39,539 nucleotides of DNA, taken from NCBI GenBank assembly GCA_002685965.1, contig NYZE01000116.1, forward strand, positions 1 through 39,539, given 5' to 3'. Source of the DNA: Planctomycetota bacterium (GTDB lineage Bacteria > Planctomycetota > UBA1135 > GCA-002748355). This document shows, piece after piece, positions 16,872 to 25,918 of this stretch; position 1 is the first letter of the stretch; each line of letters starts with the position of its first letter. A program made the position numbers and the translations under genes. The notes below the pieces were generated by a model. The model was not told the DNA's origin and did not search any database. It saw nothing but the letters and a program-made list of their open reading frames with translations.

Positions 16872-19124
16872 TTGCTCGCACTCTCGTTCGTCAACCTCGG
16901 TTTGCTCGGGGGAATAGGTCTCGCATCGATTCCGCTGATCATCCATATCCTGAACCGGCGCCGGTACAAGGTCGTGCAGTGGGCGGCCATGGACTTCCTG
17001 CTCAAGGCGTTCAAGGAGAACCGCCGCCGCGTGCGTTTCGAGCAGCTGTTGTTACTGCTGCTGCGCATGGTGCTCGTGGCGCTGCTCGCGTTCCTGCTGT
17101 CACGGCCGAAGGCGTCGTCGGACGAGCTGGGTGGTTTGCTTGGGCGTCGCATCGTGCATCACGTGCTGCTCGTCGACGAGTCCGGCAGCATGGGCGAATC
17201 GCAAGGCGCGGGCACGAGCTTTGGCATCGCGCGTCGGTTCGTCGTGGCGCGTCTGGAAGCGATCGCTCACACGCGGCCCACGGACCTCGTGACGTTGTTG
17301 CGCAGTTCGTCGGAAAAGCCCGAAATCGTCGCGCGCCCGGTGTCTCTCAAGCTCGTCGCTGACGTCAAGGAGCTACTGCAGCATTCGACGGCGACGCCGG
17401 ACCGCTTCCGCTTGCCGGCAGTGCTAGATCGTGTGCGGCAGGTCCTCCGTTCGCTCGAAGAGGGCAGGAAGACGGACATGACCTACTTGCACCTCTTCTC
17501 CGACCTCAAGGCGGTCGACCTCACCAATGACGAAGGCAAGCTCAGCGACCGCATCCTGACTGGACTGCGTGGACTTGAGCCATCCAAGCTCTTGATCTCG
17601 CGCTGTGGCATGACGAGGTCGGCCGACTTGGCCGTGACCTCGGTCAATCTGCGCGGGGCGAAGTGCATCCGCAACCAGCGCGCGCACTTCGACGTTGTCG
17701 TCAAGAACCTCGGCAGCACGTCGTCGGGCGAAGTCGAAGTCGGCTTCACGGTCGATGGCCGCTTACGATCGGCGCGCACCGTGCCGTCGTTGGCGCCCAA
17801 CGCCGAGCACATCGAGGCGTTTCGGGTGCGCTTCACCAAGGCGGGCAGTCACTGGGTCGAGGCTGATCTACCCCGTGACCGCATGCCTATCGACGATCGT
17901 CGTGCGCTCGCCGTTCCGGTCGCGCAAAGCGCCAAGGCCTTGCTCGTGGATGGCGATCCGAATGACTCGGAAGAGCGCGCCGAGACGTTCTACTTACGCA
18001 TCGCCCTCGACCCGACCGACGATGGCTCAAGCGGCTTGGCGGTGACGCGGATCGACGAGAACGAGGTCTCTGGACACGAGTTCTCGCCGTTCGACGTCGT
18101 CGCGCTGGCAAACGTGGCCAGCCTCGACGACGAGACGGTCAAACGCTTGTCCGCCTTCGTGCAGGGTGGCGGTGGCTTGCTGATGTTCGTTGGCGATCAG
18201 GTCGAGCCGGACGCGTGGAACCACCTGTTCTGGCGGGGCGGCAACGGCCTGCTGCCAGCGCCGCTGCGCGAACTCGCCGGCGACATGGACAATCCGGACA
18301 AGGTCGTGTTGCGGCCAGACCCGCATCCGATGTTCGGCGACTTTCAGGAGGAACTCGGGCGCACGCTCGGCTTCGTCAACGTCGGGCGCTACCTCTCGGT
18401 GGGCTCCGAGATCGATGGCGTTCCCGAGGGCAATGTGCCCGAGGGCTCCGAGATCTTGATGCGCCTCGCACACGAGAGCGGTCCGCCGCTGTGGGTCGAG
18501 AAGCCTTGGGGCAAGGGTCGTGTCAGCCTGTGTCTGACCACGGCCGACGTTTCATGGACGCCCTGGGCGTCCAACCCGGCTTATCTGATCGTGGCGCGGC
18601 GTGCCGTCGATTGGATGTTGCGGCGCGACGACCTTGGTCCCGCCAACTGTGATGCCCGGTCGGCCTTCCGCGCGACGTTTCCAGCCGCGCGTTATCAGGG
18701 CCGCGTTCGGCTCGGCCCAGCGCGCGACGACCCGGACGCAGACATCGAGCGCGAGCTGACGATGACGACGACGCCGGCCGCGCCCGACACCTTCGTGCTC
18801 GAGGCCGCGCCGAACGACGCCGGTCGGCCCTGGAACACTGCCGGCGCGATGCGCCTAGAGCTCGAGACCTCGGACACCACCAGGGAGAACGTGTTCTTCA
18901 CTGTATCGCCATGGGGACTGGAAGGTTCGCCGCGCACGATCGCGAAGCGTGACTTGCTCGAGATGCTGCCCAAGGAGATCCGCGACAAGACGCAGTTCGT
19001 GGACCAGAAGGCGCAGGTCGACGCCTTGTCCGACGAAGGCGAGTTCTGGCGTGGACTCGTGTTCGCGGTGCTGGCCGGCCTCGTGCTCGAGTCCCTCCTC
19101 GCCTGGCGGTTCGGAAGGCGTTGA
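16872..19124 (+). CDS. BatA-like vWA membrane protein with GATase-like domain
   Basis: A 750-residue protein starting at TTG 16872, 4 bases after the previous stop. The start fits the BatA N-terminal domain: FVNLGLLGGIGLASIPLIIH followed by LNRRRY and a second span near residues 58-77 (QLLLLLLRMVLVALLAFLLS). The vWA domain begins HHVLLVDESGSMGES, with the MIDAS motif DESGS (Asp102-Ser106), so metal-dependent protein binding is possible. A beta-sandwich region (about 250-340) is followed by a class-I glutamine-amidotransferase-like domain (FDVVALANVASLDDETVKRL, QGGGGLLMFVGD) that shows no catalytic cysteine triad. A C-terminal span (GLVFAVLAGLVLESLLAW) closes it. Known BatA proteins work with MoxR ATPases, but no MoxR gene is in this window. 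Confidence 0.86.
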   Translation: MLALSFVNLGLLGGIGLASIPLIIHILNRRRYKVVQWAAMDFLLKAFKENRRRVRFEQLLLLLLRMVLVALLAFLLSRPKASSDELGGLLGRRIVHHVLLVDESGSMGESQGAGTSFGIARRFVVARLEAIAHTRPTDLVTLLRSSSEKPEIVARPVSLKLVADVKELLQHSTATPDRFRLPAVLDRVRQVLRSLEEGRKTDMTYLHLFSDLKAVDLTNDEGKLSDRILTGLRGLEPSKLLISRCGMTRSADLAVTSVNLRGAKCIRNQRAHFDVVVKNLGSTSSGEVEVGFTVDGRLRSARTVPSLAPNAEHIEAFRVRFTKAGSHWVEADLPRDRMPIDDRRALAVPVAQSAKALLVDGDPNDSEERAETFYLRIALDPTDDGSSGLAVTRIDENEVSGHEFSPFDVVALANVASLDDETVKRLSAFVQGGGGLLMFVGDQVEPDAWNHLFWRGGNGLLPAPLRELAGDMDNPDKVVLRPDPHPMFGDFQEELGRTLGFVNVGRYLSVGSEIDGVPEGNVPEGSEILMRLAHESGPPLWVEKPWGKGRVSLCLTTADVSWTPWASNPAYLIVARRAVDWMLRRDDLGPANCDARSAFRATFPAARYQGRVRLGPARDDPDADIERELTMTTTPAAPDTFVLEAAPNDAGRPWNTAGAMRLELETSDTTRENVFFTVSPWGLEGSPRTIAKRDLLEMLPKEIRDKTQFVDQKAQVDALSDEGEFWRGLVFAVLAGLVLESLLAWRFGRR

Positions 19125-21586
19125 TGGACCAGATCCTCAGATGGCTGGCCGGAATGGGCGACGAACCACTGCCACCCGGTGAATCACTCCGGTTCGAGTT
19201 CCTCTCGATCCCGAGCGGCGGCCTCGGACTCCTGGCGCTGCTCGGCTTCCTGCTCCTAGTGGGCGCGATTTGGTGGCTCTATCGGCGCGATGCGGCCCGT
19301 TTGCCGTTCGGCGCGCGCATGGCTCTGGCCGTGCTGCGCATCACGGCACTTCTGTTGATTGCAGGCATCTTGCTCGAGCCGAGCCTCGTGAAGGTGCGCA
19401 AGGTCGTCCGGCCGGGTGAAGTGCTGCTGCTGTTGGATGCCTCGCAATCGATGAGCCACAAGGACTCGTACCAGCGTTCCGCCGAATGGTCAGCGGGCTG
19501 GAAGTCGATCGGTGTCACCGACCCGCAGTTGCTGCCGCGCATCGAGTTGGCCAAGAAGCTCCTGGGGCAGCCCGGATTGACCGACGCGCTCGCGAGCAAG
19601 AATCGCGTGCGCGCTTGGCTGTTCGGTGGCGGCCCGCGGCAAGCACCAGTCAAGGAAGTCGTGTCGCCGACCAACGGCGAGCAACAACCCACGCACGGAC
19701 TGCCTCCACCTCCGGTGCTCGACTTCGACAAGATCGATGCGACCGAGGGCAGCACGAACCTGACGGCTTCGCTGCGGCAAGCACTGCAGGCGAGCCGTGG
19801 TGCCGGCGTCGCCGGCGTCATCATCATCTCCGACGGCCGCCGCAACGCCGGCGGCTCGGTCGAGGAAGCCGGCGCCTACCTCAAGCGGCGCAAGGTCAAG
19901 GAGGTCATGGTCGTCGGCGTTGGTGATCCTGCCGAGGCGTGGATCACGACGCTGCGCGAAGTTCACGCCGCCGAGCGTGTGTTCAAGGGCGATCCACTGA
20001 AGGTCTCTGCGATCGTCTCCGCGGAGGGCTACGGCGCTCAGACGCTGGTCGTGGTCCTCGACGAGGTCGACGAGAAGGGCGTCAAGATCCGCGATCTGCA
20101 CCGTGTGCAGATCGAGGTTGGCGGCGATACCGCATCCGCGTCGGTCGACTTTCCGCCGGTCCTGTTGGCCAAGGAGGGCGATCGCTTCCTGCGTATCGAG
20201 GTCGAGCCCCCGTTTGGCGAGACCAAAGAGGACCGGCACGCACGCACGCACAAGGTCGAGGTGCTGAGCCAGAAGCTGCGGCTGCTCGTCGTCGCGGGCT
20301 CACCCTCGCACGAGTTCCGGGTTCTGCGTAACCAGATGATCCGCGACAAGACGATCGATGTGTCGTGCTGGTTGCAGAGCGCGGACTCGGACTTTCCGCA
20401 GGACGGAAACTCGACGATCAAGGAGCTGCCCAAGACCCCGAAGGAGCTCGACGTTTTCGACGTCGTGGTCATGGTTGACGCCGATCCAGTGCTGCTCGAT
20501 CGTGCGTTACCGCCGATGCTGCGCGATGCGATCACGATGCGCGGACTTGGGCTGTGGTTCGTGATGGGCGAGAAGTTCTCGGTGCAAGCGGCGCGACCGG
20601 GTTCGTCGATGACGCCCTTGATCGAACTCCTGCCGGTCGAGATCGACCTGTCGTTGGCCGAGAACCTGATCGGGATCGGACGCTACTTCAAACGCGAGTT
20701 TCACTGGGAACTCACGCGTGAGGGCAAGGGGCACCGCGTTACCGGCATCCTCACGGATCCGACTATCAATGCGACGTTGTGGTCAAAGTTGCCCGGCTAC
20801 CGCTTCGCCATCCCGGTCTTGCGTGCCAAGCCTGCCGCGACCGTGCTCGTGCGGCACGCGGACAAGACCAAGCGCTCGCAGGACGGATCGTGGCCCCTCA
20901 TCGCGCTGCAGTTCGTCGGTGCAGGCCGCGTGCTGTGGAGCGGCACGGACGAGGTCAACCGCTGGCGATCCGTCGCCCCGGAGGCCTACAACCGGCTGTG
21001 GGTCAAGGGACTGCGGTGGCTCTACGAGGGCAAGCTCGCCGGTGGCAGTTCGCGCTATCGCCTCGGTGCGTCGACCGAGAAGCTGACGCTCGGTCAGGAG
21101 GTCGATGTCTTCCTGCGCGCGCTCGACCAGAACTTCGAGGCGATGGTCGCGCCGACCACCAAGGTCCGGCTGTTCGGGCCAGGCGGCCAAACCGAAGACT
21201 TGGCCCTTGCCAAGAGTGAAGTCGGCGATGGTCGCTACCAGGGTGCGTTTCGGCCGCGAACGACTGGCCCGTGGACCGTGCAGGCGCTCTCCGAAGAGAC
21301 GGGTGAGGCGGTCGGACGACCGGTGTTGTTCGCCGTCGTGCCTTCGGAACTCGAGAGCCAGGGGCCCATGGGGTTGGCCGAGTTGACGCGACTGGCCGAA
21401 GCGGCGGGCGGCAGCATGGTATCGCCGATCGACCTTGCACAACGCGCGCAAGAAGTCCGGTCGGCCACGACGGAAGAGACGTTCACGCTACCGTTCCCGC
21501 TCTGGGACAAGTGGCCGACGCTGCTGCTGATCGTGCTGCTGCTGAGCGTCGAGTGGATCCTGCGCAAGAGGTTCGATCTTCTGTGA
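19124..21586 (+). CDS. vWA/GATase-like membrane protein
   Basis: About 820 residues. The ATG at 19124 overlaps the previous stop by one base (TGATG); the TTG one codon earlier is less likely. Two spans (GLLALLGFLLLVGAIWWLY and ALAVLRITALLLIAGILLEP) precede a vWA domain with MIDAS motif DASQS (Asp105-Ser109) and a later VIIISDGRRNAGG strand. A beta-sandwich follows, then a GATase-like domain (KLRLLVVAGSPSHEFRVL, DVVVMVDADPVLLDRALPPM) and a C-terminal span (LLLIVLLLSVEWILRKRF). The layout parallels its upstream neighbour, so the two are probably distant paralogues forming a pair. Its stop overlaps the next start (GTGA). Confidence 0.84.
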   Translation: MDQILRWLAGMGDEPLPPGESLRFEFLSIPSGGLGLLALLGFLLLVGAIWWLYRRDAARLPFGARMALAVLRITALLLIAGILLEPSLVKVRKVVRPGEVLLLLDASQSMSHKDSYQRSAEWSAGWKSIGVTDPQLLPRIELAKKLLGQPGLTDALASKNRVRAWLFGGGPRQAPVKEVVSPTNGEQQPTHGLPPPPVLDFDKIDATEGSTNLTASLRQALQASRGAGVAGVIIISDGRRNAGGSVEEAGAYLKRRKVKEVMVVGVGDPAEAWITTLREVHAAERVFKGDPLKVSAIVSAEGYGAQTLVVVLDEVDEKGVKIRDLHRVQIEVGGDTASASVDFPPVLLAKEGDRFLRIEVEPPFGETKEDRHARTHKVEVLSQKLRLLVVAGSPSHEFRVLRNQMIRDKTIDVSCWLQSADSDFPQDGNSTIKELPKTPKELDVFDVVVMVDADPVLLDRALPPMLRDAITMRGLGLWFVMGEKFSVQAARPGSSMTPLIELLPVEIDLSLAENLIGIGRYFKREFHWELTREGKGHRVTGILTDPTINATLWSKLPGYRFAIPVLRAKPAATVLVRHADKTKRSQDGSWPLIALQFVGAGRVLWSGTDEVNRWRSVAPEAYNRLWVKGLRWLYEGKLAGGSSRYRLGASTEKLTLGQEVDVFLRALDQNFEAMVAPTTKVRLFGPGGQTEDLALAKSEVGDGRYQGAFRPRTTGPWTVQALSEETGEAVGRPVLFAVVPSELESQGPMGLAELTRLAEAAGGSMVSPIDLAQRAQEVRSATTEETFTLPFPLWDKWPTLLLIVLLLSVEWILRKRFDLL

Positions 21587-23859
21587 CCACAACCACCGGC
21601 AAGGGCGACCCCAAGCAGTTCCATGCGAAGGTCGACGTCGACCTCTCTGGCCTCGCTCCGGTAGCCGCTCGCTTTCGGGGCGCGTTCGCGTCATTGCGAG
21701 CGCGGGTACGCAACAGTCTCCTGCTCGAAGGCGCTGCCATTTTCGGGCTCGGCTTCGTGGTTTACTTCTCGATTACCTGGCCGGTCGATCGTCTGTTCCG
21801 GCTCGAGATGCCGGTGCGTCTCGCCTTGTTGATTGCGTTCATCGTCTGGATGATCGTGCTGGTCGTGCGGCGGGTATACCGCCCGATGTCGCTTGTCCTC
21901 GATGACGAGGAAATGGCACTGGCCATTGAGCGCAGCAACGCCGGGTTGTCCCAGCACTTGATCAGTTCTGTCCAGTTCTGGCGACAGTTGCAGAGCGGTG
22001 ACTCGGTTGGCGCGGATTCACGGCAGCTCATGTCGCGAGTGGTCGGTGAGCTACCCCAAGCTCTTGGCAAGGTTGAGATCGCGGACGCGATGAAGGCCGA
22101 GCACGTGCGGCGTAACAGGCTCTTCCTGTTCGGTGCGATCGTGTTCGTCGTGCTCGTTGCGACGTTCTACTCCGGGTTCGGACTGTGGGCGCGCCGCAAC
22201 CTCCTCCTGTCCCCCGAGGACTGGCGGCGGCAGACGGAGTTGACGGTCGTCGACGCCAAGAACGGTCGTTTGGTCGTGCCGCGTGGTGATGACTTCACGG
22301 TCGCGGTCGACGCCGCAGGCGTCATTCCGGAGACCTTACGCATCCGGTACGAGTTCGACGATGGCAACCGGGCGGACGAGACGATGACCCAGAACGTCGG
22401 CGAACAGCGCTTCACGTTCACCTTCCCTGGCCTCGTGGATCCCGTGCGCTTCCAGGCATGGGGCGGCGACGGAGAGACGCGGTGGATCCGCGTCGACCTG
22501 GTCGACCGGCCGAGCCTGTCCTCGCAACAGGTCACGATCGTCTATCCGGCGTACATGAAGCGCGACCCGAAGGTGGTTGCCGATGATGTCGGCGAGGTCG
22601 TCGTGCCGCGTGGCGCACGGCTAGACCTCGTGGCCACGGCGAACAAGAAGCTGAAGCGGGCCTCGCTCGCTGTCGGCGAACTCGTCGTGCCGGCCGAGGT
22701 CGGCACAGCCGGGCGCAAGGTATCGGGTGGGATCGAGCCCGACGCGTCGGGCCCGCTCGTCGTGCAGATGCTGGACGTCGACAATCTGACGCACGGGGAA
22801 GGACGCCGGTTGTTCGTGCGCGTCGTTCCTGACAAGGGGCCGCGGCTGACTGCCAAGGTGCGTGGCCTCGGCGCCTGGATCACGTTCAAGGCGCGCATTC
22901 CGGTCGAGCTTGGCATCAGCGATGACTTCGGGCTCCAGCGACTCGAGGTCTATCGCGGCGTCGGTCGGAGTGCCGCAATCGGTTCCAGCGAGAAGCCCGA
23001 AGAGGTGTTCAAGACGACGACGGCCGAGGGCCTCGGCGAGTTCGAGCCCGGTGTGCTGCGGTTCGAGCGTCTTGTCCGCCACGACCTGTTGCCCTTCGCG
23101 GTCAACCCCGACGACGCGGCCGACGAGAAGAACCCGATCCGCGCCGGCATGTTCGTTGCCGTCAGGTTCCGCGCCTGGGACAACAACCCGAAGGCCGGCG
23201 ATGGTGGCCAGGCGAGCACGAGCGACGCGTTCACCTTCAAGGTCGTGACCGTTTCCGAGTTGCTGCGCGAGCTGACCCGTCGCCAGGGCGAGCTGCGCGT
23301 CGAGTTCGAGAAGGTCATCGCCAACGAGAAGGCTGACCGCGCCGAACTGAGAGAGTTGCAGGACCCGGCGGCTCCCGGCGGGATCGGGGCGCGCATCGTC
23401 AACCGGATCTCGACCATGGCTCGTCGCCAGCGCAGCCTCGCCAAGCGGGTGCTTGGAGTCGGGAGGAGGTACGGGCAGATCCTCGACGAGATGATCAACA
23501 ACCGCGTCGGCTCGGCCATCGGCGGGGGCGAGGCCACCGTGCGGCGTCGCAGGAGCCTGATTATCGATCGCCTAGAGGACCTCGGAAAATCTGTCATGCC
23601 CAAGTTGGCCAGGATTGTCGCCGAGTATGGCCGGTCCAAGGACGGGGATCTGCGCACCCTGGCCGCCAGTGGCTATGATGACGTCATCTCGCGCATGGAA
23701 CGGGTCTTACGCGAGATGAAGAAGCTCAAGAGCTTCGCCGAGATCCTGACCAAGCTCCGCGAAGTGATCAGTCTGACTGACGAGGCCAGAGAAGCCGCGC
23801 GGAAGCGGCTGAAGGCCGAGATGGAAGAGCTCTTTGGCTCCGGGCAGAAGAAGAAGTGA
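21583..23859 (+). CDS. DUF4175-like membrane protein with large periplasmic region
   Basis: About 758 residues from GTG 21583, which sits in a GTGA overlap with the upstream vWA gene; an earlier ATG at 21511 would overlap that gene by 76 bases and is unlikely. Two spans (GAAIFGLGFVVYFSITW, LALLIAFIVWMIVLVV) form an N-terminal hairpin, then a third (LFLFGAIVFVVLVATFY) leads into a periplasmic beta-rich region of about 350 residues containing VTIVYPAYMKRDP and GISDDFGLQRLEVYRGVG. That succession matches the DUF4175-type architecture often found after BatA genes. The last 200 residues are charged coiled coil. The function is unknown; the order suggests it is a core membrane part of the same assembly. 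A 112-base gap follows. Confidence 0.7.
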   Translation: MTTTTGKGDPKQFHAKVDVDLSGLAPVAARFRGAFASLRARVRNSLLLEGAAIFGLGFVVYFSITWPVDRLFRLEMPVRLALLIAFIVWMIVLVVRRVYRPMSLVLDDEEMALAIERSNAGLSQHLISSVQFWRQLQSGDSVGADSRQLMSRVVGELPQALGKVEIADAMKAEHVRRNRLFLFGAIVFVVLVATFYSGFGLWARRNLLLSPEDWRRQTELTVVDAKNGRLVVPRGDDFTVAVDAAGVIPETLRIRYEFDDGNRADETMTQNVGEQRFTFTFPGLVDPVRFQAWGGDGETRWIRVDLVDRPSLSSQQVTIVYPAYMKRDPKVVADDVGEVVVPRGARLDLVATANKKLKRASLAVGELVVPAEVGTAGRKVSGGIEPDASGPLVVQMLDVDNLTHGEGRRLFVRVVPDKGPRLTAKVRGLGAWITFKARIPVELGISDDFGLQRLEVYRGVGRSAAIGSSEKPEEVFKTTTAEGLGEFEPGVLRFERLVRHDLLPFAVNPDDAADEKNPIRAGMFVAVRFRAWDNNPKAGDGGQASTSDAFTFKVVTVSELLRELTRRQGELRVEFEKVIANEKADRAELRELQDPAAPGGIGARIVNRISTMARRQRSLAKRVLGVGRRYGQILDEMINNRVGSAIGGGEATVRRRRSLIIDRLEDLGKSVMPKLARIVAEYGRSKDGDLRTLAASGYDDVISRMERVLREMKKLKSFAEILTKLREVISLTDEAREAARKRLKAEMEELFGSGQKKK

Positions 23860-23971
23860 TCCCCCCCCAGGAAGAGGGACGGCAAGGAGACCGGCAGGAA
23901 CATGAGTCGACACGGGAATCTGCGGGCTTCTGGCCCGTCCACCCGCTGCCGGTAAAGACTCGGAGATGACC
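23860..23971 (+). other. Largest gap inside the ten-gene operon
   Basis: These 112 bases hold a hairpin CGGGC-TTCTG-GCCCG (23923-23937) and, near the end, GGAG at 23962 with good spacing to ATG 23972. The hairpin could attenuate or stabilise the transcript, or a second promoter could start here. No promoter is clear. Confidence 0.3.
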
Positions 23972-25918
23972 ATGAGCAAGCGCTTCGCTTCACTCGGACT
24001 CCTCGCGGCCCTGGTCGCGAACCCCGTTCCTGCCCAAGGTGACGTGCCGAAGGCCGCCAAGAGCCAGCAGGCCAAGCCGACCAGCTTGCAGCGCCAGGCG
24101 TTCGCGAAGTTCCAGGATCTCAAGGCCTCGATGCGTCGGCTGCAGAAGCTGCTTTCGAACTCGGACTCCGACAAGGCCAAGCGCCTCAAGGCGGGCTTCG
24201 GGCTGATGAGCGAGAAGAAGGTCGAGTCGCAGATGCGCGAGATCGAGGACCTGCTCAAGCTCGAGTCGTGGGAGCCTAGCCTGCGCAAGATGAAGCGCGT
24301 GCAGGATGACCTCCGCTTGCTCCTCAGCCTGCTGCTGGATCGCGACGTCGACCTGCAAAAGCTGCTCGAAGAGATCGTGCGCCTCGAGGGCTTCAAGAAG
24401 AAGGTCGAGAAGCTGATCGAAGAGCAGAAGGCCGAGAAGGAATGGTCCAAGCAGGCCGAGAAGATCGAGAAGCAGTTCGAGGCGATCGAGCGGTCCAAGG
24501 CCGACGTCAAGAAGCTGATCGGTGAGCAGAAGGCGCTGAAAGCCGCCACCGAGTCCAAGGGTGCCGGTAAGAAGGACAGCGCACCGCTGGCCGACAAGCA
24601 GGGCGAACTGAAAGAGGACGCAGCAAACCTCGAGGACGACCTGAAGGAGATCGAGGCGCGTGCCAAGGAGATCGAGGCCGCGAGTGACCCGAAGAGGGTC
24701 GGTCCCAAAGAAGGCAAGCCCAAAGAAGGCAAGCCCAAAGAAGGCAAGCCCGGCGAAGGCAAGCCCAGCAAGGCTTCTTCGGCGGCTGGCAAGGCCTCCG
24801 AGTCGATGGACAGGTCGCAGAACAAGCTTGGCAACGATCAGCCTGAGTCGTCACTCGACGACCAGGAAAAGGCGCTCGACGATCTGCAGAAGGCAGCCGA
24901 CGAGCTGGTCGAACTCGAGGAAGAGGTGCGGCGCAAGCTCATGGAGCTGCCGTTCGACCGCCTGGCCCGCGAGCAGCTGAAGACGATGGAGAAGACGCAC
25001 AATCTCGCCGACGAGATGGAGAAGGCCGAGAGCGAGGGCGAGGGCGAGGGCGAGGGCGAGGGCGAGGGCGAGAGCGGCAAGCCGGTGCCTGGCAAGGACA
25101 ACATCGAGCAGGCCGTTCCGAAGCAGAAGAACGCCGCGGGCTCGCTGAAGAAGGTCAAGCCCGGCAAGGCCAAGAAGAAGCAGAAGGACGCGCAGGACGA
25201 CCTCGAGGAAGCCAAGAAGAAGCTAGAGGACGCGCTGGCGCAGCTGCGCCAGGAACTGCAGGAAGAGGTGCTGCGCGCCCTCGAAGAGCGTTTCACGGCG
25301 ATGCTGGCCAAGCAGCGCGAGTTGACGCGCGACACGGTTCTGACGCACAAGTGGCGGGGTCGTATCGAGGCGCTGGTGCAGCAGGGCGTCACGCCGGCCG
25401 CGGTCCGAAACCGGTGCCTCAAGCTGGCCACCGCCGAGCGTCAACTAGAGCAGGAGTCTCGTGATGCGCTGACGCTCATCGAGGCCGAGGGCTCGGCGGC
25501 CGTATTCCCCGAAGTGGTCAGGACGCTGGCAGACGACTTCGTCCTGGCAGGGAGCATGCTGGATGGCTTCGACACCGGTGAGACGACTCAGGCTCTGCAG
25601 AAGCAGATTGAGAAGGTCCTCGAGACCCTGATCGACGCGCTGACCAAGCGCATTGAACAACTCGAAGGCGAAGGCAACGGCGAGTCTGACGGCGAGAACC
25701 CGCTGATCGATCTGCTCTCCGAGCTGCGCCTGCTGAAGCTCTTGCAAGAGGGCGTCAACGGCAAGACCAAGCAGGTCAACAAGCTCGCGCAAGGCTCGAA
25801 GAAGCGCACCAAGCTTGCTGGTTTGGCTGCCAAGAAGCAGGGCCGCGTCGAGGAGCTGACCCGCATGCTGGCGCGCAAGGTCGAGAAGGAGGACGCGGGC
25901 GAGGGAGACGGTCGATGA
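23972..25918 (+). CDS. Secreted coiled-coil protein with in-frame repeat tracts
   Basis: About 648 residues. ATG 23972 is chosen over the ATG at 23966 because GGAG at 23962 is then 6 bases away. The signal peptide (RFASLGLLAALVANPVPA) is cut before QGD. Nearly the whole mature chain is heptad-like, rich in Lys, Glu and Leu (SKQAEKIEKQFEAIERSKAD and similar), and should form long coiled coils. Two low-complexity linkers interrupt it: KEGKP repeats (about residues 246-264) and an EG dipeptide run (about residues 355-368). The C-terminal 200 residues are less repetitive (TRDTVLTHKWRGRIEALVQQ). I do not recognise a catalytic family. It overlaps the next gene by ATGA. A periplasmic scaffold or tether is the simplest reading. 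Confidence 0.68.
   Translation: MSKRFASLGLLAALVANPVPAQGDVPKAAKSQQAKPTSLQRQAFAKFQDLKASMRRLQKLLSNSDSDKAKRLKAGFGLMSEKKVESQMREIEDLLKLESWEPSLRKMKRVQDDLRLLLSLLLDRDVDLQKLLEEIVRLEGFKKKVEKLIEEQKAEKEWSKQAEKIEKQFEAIERSKADVKKLIGEQKALKAATESKGAGKKDSAPLADKQGELKEDAANLEDDLKEIEARAKEIEAASDPKRVGPKEGKPKEGKPKEGKPGEGKPSKASSAAGKASESMDRSQNKLGNDQPESSLDDQEKALDDLQKAADELVELEEEVRRKLMELPFDRLAREQLKTMEKTHNLADEMEKAESEGEGEGEGEGEGESGKPVPGKDNIEQAVPKQKNAAGSLKKVKPGKAKKKQKDAQDDLEEAKKKLEDALAQLRQELQEEVLRALEERFTAMLAKQRELTRDTVLTHKWRGRIEALVQQGVTPAAVRNRCLKLATAERQLEQESRDALTLIEAEGSAAVFPEVVRTLADDFVLAGSMLDGFDTGETTQALQKQIEKVLETLIDALTKRIEQLEGEGNGESDGENPLIDLLSELRLLKLLQEGVNGKTKQVNKLAQGSKKRTKLAGLAAKKQGRVEELTRMLARKVEKEDAGEGDGR
24704..24763 (+). 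repeat. Four 15-base units encoding KEGKP
   Basis: The unit CCCAAAGAAGGCAAG is repeated three times exactly (24704-24748) and once with two or three changes (24749-24763). Unit length keeps the frame, so copy-number change would lengthen or shorten a flexible linker without breaking the protein. Confidence 0.9.
25034..25075 (+). repeat. Six-base repeat tract encoding EG
   Basis: GAGGGC occurs six times in a row (25034-25069), followed by the variant GAGAGC. It encodes Glu-Gly repeats in the same coiled-coil protein. The unit is a multiple of three, so slippage would change linker length only. Confidence 0.92.

Noticed and set aside
24704-25075. CRISPR-like repeats
   Set aside because: Units are contiguous, coding and without spacers; they encode KEGKP and EG linkers.
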